From positions 33,813,564-33,877,563 of the forward strand of contig NC_080561.1 of NCBI RefSeq assembly GCF_030253575.1: a DNA stretch of 64,000 bases, written 5' to 3'. The translations under genes were made by a program, and so were the position numbers. A model generated the notes under the pieces. It was given only the letters and a program-made list of their open reading frames with translations. It was not told the DNA's origin and searched no databases. Below, in pieces: positions 34,908 through 46,900 of this stretch. This DNA comes from Rhododendron vialii (taxonomy: Eukaryota; Streptophyta; Magnoliopsida; Ericales; Ericaceae). Numbering within the stretch: position 1 is the stretch's first letter; every line of letters starts with the position of its first letter.

Positions 34908-37900
34908 ATGGAGCCCGATCTTCGCGGCCCGGAGGAAAAAATGGCGAGCTTCAGCCCATGGAAACGGGGACGCCCTGAGTCTTGGGGTAGGTAAAATACC
35001 AGAAATCCTAGCCGTATCGACCAATTTCAAACCGAAACCGTACCGACGGCCGCTCCGGGCTGTCTCCGGCCACCGGACGGCCGATCCGAGCCGTTCAAAA
35101 ATTCTAAAAAAAAAAACCGAGTGGCCCTACGCGGGAATAAACGGCATCCGATGTGTGTAGGGTGGTTAGATCGAGTACCCTATTTTTCGTGTATACTCGT
35201 GTATATATGTATACGCGAAAAATAGGGTACTCGATCTAACCATCCTACACACATCGGATGCCGTTTATTCTCGCGTGGGGCCACTCGGTTTTTTTTTTTA
35301 GAATTTTTGAACGGCTTGGATCGGCCGTCCGGTGGCCGGAGACAGCCGGGAGCGGCCGTCGGTACGGTTTCGGTTTGAAATTGGTCGGTACGGCTAGCAC
35401 TTCTCGTAAAATACTGGTTGCACATTGTGTTTTGTTTAAATTTGGATAGGACAGAGTAATTTTTCTGTTTTTGGCAACTGGGATTGAGGAATTTCTCAGC
35501 CAAAAAATATATAAAGTGTAGATATATATATATCTGAAGTCTAGCTCTAATAAACGTATATAAAAAGATTTGATACGTTATTGCAACAGTTTAGCTGTAT
35601 AGCTCTGTAATGACCAATGTGAAAATTCATCGTTTTTGCCATGCTAAAAAAATGTGTCTAGATGTTGTCTTGGGTGCTAAGATAAATTATTTTCACACAA
35701 TTCTATTCCTTTGAGGTGAAGCCTTTGGTAATGCCTTAGAGACGTCTCCTTGATGAACAGAAAGGCTATCTAATCAGGTATAATGCAGGAATTGTTTATA
35801 TATTGGTCTTTAATCATCTGAAAGCAAAGTCTCTCGTGTGCTGACACTTTATGGTTCCGTCATTCGTGTTTTCTCAAAAAGTTGCCGCCTTCTTTATTTC
35901 CACAAAAGAATGAAAATTTAGTTCTACACATTTTTGTTTTGGATTTCTATCTTCTTGAAGAGGTAATGCATAAAATTTTGGGTGGTTTTGTTATTCAGTA
36001 GTTTATAAACATTTGTATAATGCTCATACATAAACTTTCCTTGTACTGAGAGGAGGGCTTTGAAGTAGCCTTTCCACCGGTGACTTTCTATGCAGATCTA
36101 TGCATTCTAAAAGTGTTCTACCAGTACAATGAATCACATTAGGCAATTAAGTTGAAATTTATCTTCTTTCTGGTTTGCCCAGCAAAGTTAGAACGTATGC
36201 ACATATGTCACGTATGCCAATGTACACCTGTTGGTCTTGGTCAGTTCTGATGTTATGCTTAGTTCCTTTAATCTCTATCACATGCCTTGTAAGCACAAAG
36301 TTGTATTTACCTGGTGAAGTAGTATCTGGGGAACTGACTGCAATTCAAGCCGAAACATGGTGCTACGCGCTTGCCTGGACGATTAGTCGTGTTGATATGA
36401 CATTTTCTTGTTGGAGTGGAGACAGTAGTGTTATGAACAGAATGCAATTGAATTGAAAGCGGGAACATGCTTCTGATTCCAATTGCAGGTTGAAATGAGA
36501 AGTAGTTTCTGCTGGAAACTATGTGTAACTTGGGAGCAAGGATGAGTTCTGTTTCAATGTTGTGCCTTTTTTGTTTTGTCCTAGATACATCTAAATTATG
36601 TGCTTGCTGGTTTGAGATGTTTCAGTCAGTATCTTGTTATTTTTCCTGAGCAGGGGTGTTTCTACTTCTTCTTCTTCTTCTTCTTTTTTTGGGGGGGGTC
36701 TTTTCAATGAAGTATAGGTTCATATTTATGATTTTTGTATAATGATATGAACAGGTCCCCGCAAAATTGTCCGGCATTCTTTTTGGGAGAAGTTTGATAG
36801 TCGTGTCTATGCTAATATGGACTTGGACATTGACACAAAAAGAGCTGCATTGAAAGCTTCCCCATTTGTTGTTAGCCTTGTCTCCTTTGCAGGTTGATGT
36901 TTATCAAATAATTCCATTGTGTTTTTTCCCCCTTTGTTCTCCATATCAGAAATGCTAGGGACAAAGAAAATTTACTCCAAAACTACCCCGAAAAGATCAA
37001 CTAGTGGTTGAGATTCACTTTGATATGTGTGACCCAATCATCAAAGTGAATCTCAACCACTGATTGCTACTTTCGGGGTACTTTCGGGGTAAGTTTTCTT
37101 TGTACCTAGCATTTCCCTCTCCATATTGTGTTTAATGTCTGTCCCTTTGATCCCATATTATACATGATACGACAACGTAGTAGGCTCTCAACCATCTCCC
37201 GCTCTTACTCAAATTTTAGTAAAAGTTTCATTTGAAGCACTCAAATGAGCTAACTCATACCCCAGAGCACCAGCACTAGAGGCTTGACTCGACTGAAGTC
37301 GTGATTCTTCTTCCAAGCCACTTATACAATTTCCAACCCGCCCTTACTAAAAAAGGAGTTTGCTCAATTGATGCTTTCGTCACTTTCGCTTTTGAGGTCT
37401 GGCTGGCTTAGAGCATCTCCAGCAGAGTTTACAAACATCAAATTTGTTACCTCTTGACAGATTTTAGGTGCTCCAGTAGAGGTAGCAAATGCCAAACTAA
37501 TTTAACCCAACCTTCAAATCTACCTTCTCTCTCTACAAATTTGTTACCTACCCACAAACCTTCAAACGCCAAATTTACAATATTCCATTCCTTTTTGTAT
37601 TTACCTTTTCTCTTTTTCTATTTTTTCTATTTGGGTTTACAACTAGCCGTTGATTTACATATATTTTTTCCTCTCAAATGTCACTGTTTGAACAGTACAA
37701 TCCCAATGTTCATTTATTATTTATTTTAATCCTTCTACATTTTTGACTATATATACTACTTGTTCTTGAGTTTTTTTCACTGCCAAATTTTCTAGACTTT
37801 TTCACTCTCCTAAGTTATTTTAATCTCAGCACGAACTCTATAAATGTTCCAGAAAATGATTCTTATATTCCAAAAATATCTTTTTCTTCATGTATTGATG

Positions 37901-40900
37901 ATCAAAAATCTCAATTTGCTTCTCAATTCTCTGAACCACATACACAATACGTACGTGGATAATTCACTGGCAAGTGGTAAGGCTAAAAAGAGAGGAGACA
38001 ATTTCTCTATGGCTAATGAAAAGGTTGAGTCTTTACTTGCCATGATCCATTACATTTGATTGTATCTCCAAACCACATTGAACTGAATGTTTCCACTCCA
38101 CAAATTAGATGTTCCTACTAGCTCCCCGTTGTTGCCACAAGTACTCCACAAGATCAGCTTGGAGTTGAGAAATCATTACCTTATTTCGAATGCGATGATG
38201 ATTTTGAAAGAATTGCATTAGTTTTACTATATGCTCCCAACTCACGTGACACCACAACATCAACATCTCCAGCAATGTATGATAATTGTGCATAAACGAA
38301 AAACCAAAGAGAAAGGGGTCATTTTTTTCTTAAATTGTTAAAGATATAAAATGATAAAAAATTTGAATTTGTAGAGTCTGCTGGAGTGCAAACTAATCAA
38401 TCCACCCTTCAATTTTGTAGAAAGGTAGCAAAGTACAGTTTTGAAGCTAGTTTTTGTAACTCTGCTGGAGATGCTTTTATGATCATTTGCTTTGGTCATG
38501 CCACTACTTGTCTCCCTTACTTAGATTATTAGTATTGGGGCACAAATCTCAAAAGCTCTTTGTGCAATTTGAATGAAATCGATTATGTCTAAGCATACTT
38601 CGAGTTAAAGGGTTGATTTATGGCATAGGTGTAAATTTAAAGACAGAATGGCTTTGAAAATCTTGATTAAGTGTTTGAGTCTCCCTTGATTTGGGTAATT
38701 TTTGAAGTACACTTCAATTTGATATAGTTTTTAAGACTAAGTAAATGAGTGGAAATGGTTTAAGGGTATTTAATTTTGGTCTGAAATTTGAGTTGGACTA
38801 AACATTTGAAAGGCTCCGAACATTCTCATTTATCTCTCTTAGCCTGGAGTCTCCCCTTTCCCATCCCACTCTTCTCTTTTTTTTTCCTGGTTTTTGATAT
38901 TTATTTTTTTGCACAACCTCAGCAGTTAGGACAAATCATAATCTAGTGTGTTACGAACTTCTATTGATGCTGTCGTCACGATATCTATTTTAGCTGATAG
39001 TGACTTGAGTTTATTTTATGTGCTGTGTTTATTGTTCTCATGCTAGGTTGTTTTAATCATCTATTTGCGAGTACGGCATATGATGTTACGTCAGTTAATT
39101 TGTGTGAATTGTTGGCCCAATTTATTTGAACCGATGGAACTGGAAACATTTCAAGTTATGTCTTCTATATTTGCTATCTAGGTTGGTTTTATCTTTTACT
39201 TTTCAGATAGGACATGAGCTATTACTTGGTTGGTGTGAATATTAACGCGTTTCACTTATTTGAAGTCGTAGATGATGGGTTTGCTGGCTGATTGCTCCAT
39301 ATTTCCATTATGCTCGGATTATATTTCATAACAAGCTATTTTGATGGTTAATCGGCAAGAGAAAGCCTCATTTATTTACATGTTCATGTTCATATTTGTT
39401 TTTTGTTTCTAACTTTCTAGCTCAACAATTTTCCACTTGAAGGGATCACATATTTTCTTCCCACGGTTATGAACCCCTACATTGCACGGGTTACTTGCTA
39501 CTTCTTGTATATAGATGTATTGTATTGGCGGTCATACTTCTTATTGGTTATCACTAATACGGTCCGTTTCTCCTAAGGACCACCGCATTTTAAGCTAAAA
39601 TGCGCACTGCTGTTCTGGTCGTTGGATTGTGTTTTGAATGGTCAGGATTCGCGGACAATCTATTCGCGCGAATAGATTTCCATTCAAAACACAATCCAAC
39701 GGCCAGAACGGTAGTCCGCATTTTAGCTTAAAATGCGGTGGTCCTCATGTGAAACGCTCAGATCACTAATAATACCTACAAGTTGTCATTCTGACATTGT
39801 TGTGTGTTTGTGTATAAATGATTCTATTTGTTTCTTTTTCAAGGTGGGGAGCCGTTGTTCATGGGTTCTGGCACTATTGTGGATTGTGAGGCAGCTAATG
39901 GTGCATGCTCTATTACTATATTGGCTTCGGCAAGGCTGCTTGGTTCTTCGGCTGGATTAGATGTAGATAATGATATTGAGGTAGTTACTTTTGATCAATT
40001 TTTACAAGGACTTGGGCTGTTGGGAATGGGTATCGGTGCGGGAACATGTTTGAGTGTTGGGGTCATAGACTCAGAATAGTCTCAGATCAAGGACACATGG
40101 ACCTCGGCAAAATGTTTGTATATTTATGAGTATATTCATGGATTAACTCTGCCTGTGCCGTGCTTAGAGTCTTATTGTTTTTACAGCCAGTCCCAAGCCC
40201 AGAAGCCCGGATAAAGAAGGAGGGTTGGCTGTCACGTAAAACCCGTTAGATCTTTATGACATGAATCATAATATGAATAGGCGAAATGCTAGGGCGTTCC
40301 CCTTCAGCGACGCTTTGTGCCTTCTTGCCCTGGGCTGCCCAATGGAAAAATTAGGATTCATGTAGCTGACCCCTATTGATTGGGACACAAGGCTTGGTTT
40401 GGTTTTTTATATTTCATGCATGACATGGGAGTTCAATGCATGGGTTCTACACTAAACTCAAATTGCTTAATAAGTTTTTATGTGTGTCCCGCACACACAA
40501 CCAATACCCTTATTTGACGAACGTTTTCTATGGAGATACATATTGCATTTCAAAGAGTCCATGTAACAGAGCTTTCGGTAGAAGTTATCTTAGGTCCTAT
40601 AAAATCACTGTTCATTCATTTTGATATTTGACATGTAGTTGCACTTGTGTTGCAGATTGAAGTGCGTCTCTCAGATGGTACATTGTTAAATGGTCAAGTG
40701 GATGCATGTGATTTCCATTATAATCTTGCTTTGATTAAGATTCAACATGAAGTAATGGTGCAACCTGCAAGCCTTAGGATTCTTGATGATTCTATAAGTA
40801 CACATCCATGTGGAATCCAGGACAAGGGGGTGGGTTCTGAATCTTTTCAGCTTCGCCCTCATTCTGATTTAATTCGTCTTTGTCCCGGAGATGTGGTTGT

Positions 40901-43900
40901 TGCTCTTGGCCGATACTTTGAGGAACCATATGAGATCATGGCTGCACCTGGAAGATTTAGGTACACAAAGATGCTTACATGTAATTTCTTTATCAATTGG
41001 GAGAATACACCACATACCTTGAAGAGTTGAACGCAAGAAGTAAATGTATCTTTATTAATTACAAACACTTGTACTCTAAACTTGTGTGTACACAACACCA
41101 CACACTATAACTTTCAAAGGACAACTCTCACACAATATTTAGTACACTAGCTAGGAAGACAATTCAACTTTTGGACACCTCACTTAAGTCTCTCACTTGG
41201 ACTCTTACTCTCTTACTTGGAGTATCTCTCACTCTTTTTTCTTGATTGGCTAGTATCTCTCACTCTTGCATGCACTCTCTTTTTGCATACGTGCCTAAAG
41301 AGGCTCCGCCCCTATTGAGTTGTGTCTTCTAGACTCAATACTTCTACAAGCTTCTAGAGAGCTCCTTAGGTTCTAACATATTCTGGTAGAACCCGACCGA
41401 AAAAGAACCTTTTTTATTACTTCCTATGATGCAATTGGAGCTTATCGACAGAAACGAATCAATTTGGAGAGCCCGATGTGTCTCCGGTGGCGACTATATC
41501 AATGTGTTATTTCTTCAAGAGAAGTTCCTGTCGAGGTTCACTATGAATCTTAGCCCAAAGCATTACGGAAGAGTCTGAAAGACTCTAGCATATTCTAGAT
41601 GTTTCCGAAAATGTTTGGAAGTTTCTGGCAACATCCAGAAGACTCCAAAAAATTCAAGAGAGGTGGTGATGATTTTTTACTCATCTTCTATCCTATGATA
41701 AGTTTCCCGAAGATCAAACTGAGAGTGTATGAAGCTCATGTCTTTCAAAGATTGTATTATGCTATATATATTGCCCACTAATTGTGTTGTTTTGTGTTAA
41801 TCACACTGCATCAAAGATGCACCAGAAGACATGATGTATATATTGTGGAGCATTCTTATTTCGATTTCTTGACAAGTACTTACCTATGCTCTCCTTTCTT
41901 TTTGTCCAGTCTTGATTCTGTCGAGTTTGATTGTAAAGAACTATTCAGAGCGAACTGCAAGATTTCAAAAGTAATAACTCATTCTCTCTTTAGGCAAGTG
42001 TTGTTGTAGTATAGTGTAGATCACACATGATGGAATGAGACCCTAGCCTACACTGTTTTGGTGACAATTGACTTAATTCTTTGTAAGTTTGTAGTCTCTA
42101 GAAGTTAGTGGAGTTTGGTCTTGGTTTTATTTGAGTAGATTTTTTTGTCTTTATGGTTATCTCTTGAACTAATGATCTTCTTTTGCTAGTGTGGCATTGG
42201 TGGACCCCTTATTAATAGGTATGGAGACGTCATTGGAGTCAATTTTTACGACGAGCTGTGTACTCCTTTTCTACCCATCAACATAGTTTTGAAATGGTTG
42301 GAGCATTTTAAGAAATATGGGTAAGTTCCAAGTATCTTTGTGCGTCATTACAAAGTAGGGTCTTTTCTATTTAGTAGCGTGCAATTCATGTAGGGGTTTG
42401 TTTGATAGTTTAACAGGCATGTGAATGAATGTTTCTTTTTGTCACCACTTTTGATTGTTTGAGCTTGGACAAGTAAAGAGAGCTCATGTATGCAAGTTGT
42501 CTCTCCCACTGGAAACCTTCTTGTCAAAACTGCTCTTTTGAGGTGTATAATGCTAAGCCTAATGGTTCAGTTCTACAGAATTTGACTCCATTGGTTGACC
42601 TACTTGCACATGGGGTGAAACAAGCTTGTTTGGCTTGGAAAGTTCATGGGAGTGCCCAAGTATGGACACTCATAGTTGGGTTTGGTCAAATTTTTTTTTC
42701 GGACCTTCCTAAATCTTATTCTGCTAGCCTTAATTGGTCGACCACTGTACTATCGGCAACCAGTGTATATTGGGGCATATTTATAACGTGTAAGATATGA
42801 AGTCAATCAACCATTGGGAAATGTATCTTTGTTTTGAATTTCTAGAGTGCCTAGCTATCAAAACTAGGGCATCTAGGCCCAATTAGATCTCCTTGAAGCA
42901 CCACTTTATTGTGGATGAAACTCCTCGATCCTCCATGTGGTCATCAATCTTCCCTTTGAGTTGCTAGGTGCTTCATGTAGCCTTCGGGTAGTAACTAAAG
43001 GCATTTGTGTAGTAACTCTTCTATGGATCCTTTGTCCTAGAGTACAAATGCAAGTGTATGGAAAGGGAACCCTTGCAATTGTGGCTTTTGTACAATCCCT
43101 TGTAAATTGTAAATGCAAATCGATACATCCCAAATTAATATTCCCTTCCTTTTCACGACTTTGGATTAACTGGCGTGTCCTCACAGAGGCGTATTATGGA
43201 TTAGGAGTTATGACATAGTTGTTTACATTGTTCCATTAAGAATAACCATAGGAAGATTTGAGGTGAATGATCTTATCTCTTACTCCTATGGCCTTGTGCC
43301 TGAAAGACGTTACTTGTTTCATTGAAGTTATATTGCGGACAGTAATTTAGGCCCCTGGCATGGGATCCAGTACAATAAAATCTAGCGTACAAGAGTAGAA
43401 GAGTAGTAGAGTTAGATGGGGACAAGTACAGAGGTGATGATGGTAGGTTGCACGAGGATATGAGGATAAGTTGCAAGTTGTTGATGTAGGACGGTTTTCG
43501 GACACTTAGAGTTGGAATCATGGTGGTTTTCGGCGGGGAGATAAGAATCATTACTTGGATAAGTGCGCAAAGAAGAAGAAAGGAAAGAATGAGAAGAAGA
43601 AGAGAGAGATTCACCCTCGCAAGGGGTAGGTGGTTAGTTTTGAGAGTTAGAAGGCGATTGGCAAAATGAGGCGACTTCTCTCCAAACCCTAGCCGCCGCA
43701 CCGACCACCGGCGATCCTCGCCGGCCGTGCCTCCCCACTTCCCCCTCCTCTTCTCTCCTCTTCTTCATCCCCTCTTTGCAGTGGAATTCCTCAGGATTCA
43801 CGCTGATTCTCGAGGAGTTGTGCAGTCTGAGAGAGCAAGCTGGGGGGTTAGCGATGAGCGATTGGAAGATCGGTGGGGTGTTTGGCGGAGAACGGCGGAG

Positions 43901-46900
43901 AGAAGGAGGGGGAGTGAGGGATGTGCGAAGGATAGTAGTGGAACAACCGGGAAGGTTGACTCCATAGGTCAGTCACTCAAGGGGCCTCACCTAGGCTTCT
44001 CCGTTCTTCTCTCGTCAGAACGGTAAGTACTCTCCCTGCTCTTGTTAGGGTTTGACATTAGGGTCTTTGCAAATCATGGGTAAACAAAAATCGACTAAGA
44101 AATTAACTCTACGGGACTTTCACGACCAAATTGATAATGAGTATGGTTTTTCTGATGTCGAAATAGTCTTTATTAAAGAGGAAGATGATGATGAGGTCAG
44201 CTGATAATGATTTAGGGGTGGCAATGGCTATTTCCAGTCTTGGATTGAAAACTTCGGCCAAGGCTGCTGAGCATGGTGTAGGAGTGATCTTGACACCTCC
44301 TCAAATTCCGTCTACTAGACCTTTGAGTGTGGTTGCTCAGATTCCTCCTGTTCAGGGGGACAAACCAGAAGGTAAAGCTACTGTTTGGACAAAACGGAAG
44401 ATTTTACCTACCAATGATGTTAAAATTGGAAAGCTAAGTAAACACTTTAAGAAAGTTCCAATTGTTTATGAGAATGGTCAAGTCATGATTCCGTCTAATA
44501 TTTCTGAAAATGGGGCTTTGAAATGGAAAAATGCCATTATGGGCTGCTTTGTTGACAAACGGTTATCCTACTTTCAAGTTAGATCCTGGGCTCAACGGGT
44601 GTGGAAAACAGAAGTTGAGGATGTCGTCACCCTAGACAACGGTTTTTTTGTGTTCAACTTTAGGGACACGGAAACTTTGGACTCCATTCTTGAGAACGAC
44701 CCATATTTTTGTGGGGGCAAACATAGTGTGATTAAAAAGTGGCATCCTGGGATGCATCTCACTAAAGGCGCCTTCTCTAGTGTTCCGGTTTGGGTTAAAC
44801 TCCACAATGTTCCCCTTGAATCATGGACCAAAGATGGATTGAGTTATATTGCTAGTTATATCTGTAATCCCCTTAGATGATTTCACGCAAAATCTTAGCC
44901 GGTTGACGTTTGCTTGTGTCTGTATTGAAGTGGAAGCGGCGAAGGAGATTCCCAAGTCCTTCGTTGTTAATTTGGGTTATGGTGAGCCATAAGTAGAGGT
45001 TTCTTGGAAACCCCAAGCCTGTAACACTTGCAAAATTTTTGGCCACACTACTAATGCTTGCGCAATCCAGCCCAAGGTCCTCCTTCTTAAGTAAGGAAAG
45101 CCAAAGAGCCAGTAGGACAGGAAGTCCCCGTTGCTCAAGAGCGAATTTTTAAGGAGCGAGTTGGAAACGAAGGTAAAGCGTGGGAAGAAGTTAAGAGGAA
45201 GAAAGACCATAGATCCCCTCTAAGTTGCCTTTGGTTACCTCTTCTCCTTGCCATTCAGGTGCCTCCTCTGATGTGCTAAGGAAAGATGATATGGGGAATA
45301 TGCCTCCTTCGGTGATGGTATCTTCTAGTTGTTTTGATGTGCTGAAGTCGTGTGACTCCAACAATTACTCATGTGTGACAGACCAACGAGAGGTTCCTGA
45401 GATTGACCCTGTGGCTCCTCGTCGGTCTACACGGTTCCGAAAGCCTCCAAAGATTCCTTTGGAAGGCGACTTCGTAGGGCCTAGACATGGCTCGAATCCG
45501 TTGGTAGGGGAATCTTCATCATCTCGAGGTGAAAATAAAAAGAAGCTTCACGAGAAGATAAAAATGTTAAAGGCTTCGAGGACTTAGATAGTTGGGGCTT
45601 AGGTGGTTGAGGCTTGCCTTTTAGAGTTGTGTTGCTTCTTTGCAGTGTGCTTTGAGCGTCATCGGATATCTCTTTTGCTTTGTTTAATTTTTTTTTTTTT
45701 AGCTTTGTATTTGCGTTTTTGTTTGCCTGGGGTATGCCTCTTGTAAACATGTACATTCGGTTATCCTTTTTAATTTCAAGCTAACTTACCAAAAAAAAAA
45801 AAGGGTAGGTGGTTTCTGCAAGGAAAGACCGCAGCCCAAACCCCAATTACAATGGCCCCTGCCTTGTAAAAACTCAATTCATTAATCAAATCTGTGTTGG
45901 AAAGAAAGATTACATCCGTAACTTGGTTAAACAATGGCCTTTTGAAGTCCTAGAAGTCTAAGTGACATGAACCTAATCAATGAATACATTTAACAAAATG
46001 ATGGATTAACCTAGATATAAATGCATACATTGAACCTATAACAATTAGATGCAAAAAACTAAAAATGTAATGCATACACTGAACAAAGCATTTGTGCTAA
46101 TGAACCTAACTAAATAATAAATGCAGATTCATGTACTAAAAGACCTATAAGATGACTCTTGAGTGGCCCCGGCAACCCATGAGTAACCCCATGACTAGGG
46201 CTATAAACGAACCGAATCGAGCCGAACCCTGTTAAGTTCGGCTCGGGTTCGTTAAGGTACTAATCTGGCTCGAGTTCGGATCGAGTTTGATTCGAGCCTG
46301 AACAACTTGGCTCCAGTTCGGCTCGTTAAAAATTTTCAAAGCTCGGGTTCGGCTCGGTTGGGTTCGTTAAGGTACTAATTTGGCTCGAGTTCGGCTCGGG
46401 TTCAATTCAAGCCTGAACATCTTGGCTCGAATTTGGCTCGCTAAACTCAAACGAACCCGAGCCGAGCCGAGCCGAATCTAAGCTTGAATTGAGCTCGTCA
46501 AGACTCGGGTTTGGTTCGGCTTGGCTCATTACACTCAACTGAACCTAAACTCTCTCATTGATCGTATAGAATTTGGGAGAAAAATAAGTATTGAATTATA
46601 TATATAACCTTAAAAAATTTTATATTTACAAATAGACCCCTAAAGAATTATTAATTATATTTAACTACAGGTTCGCGAGCCGAATACCGTTAGGCTCAGG
46701 TTCGGCTCATTTACGGAACAAGCCTAGAATCGAGGTCCAAGTTCAGTTCGTTTAGTAGACGAATCAAACTCGATTGAGCTCTTGCCGAATCGAGCCTCGA
46801 ACAGTTCGCGAACGGCTCAGTTCATTACAGCCCTACCCATGACCAGAGCCTCTCTGAACCTATCAAAACACCCTTGACTGCTTCTCGTGGACCACATCAG

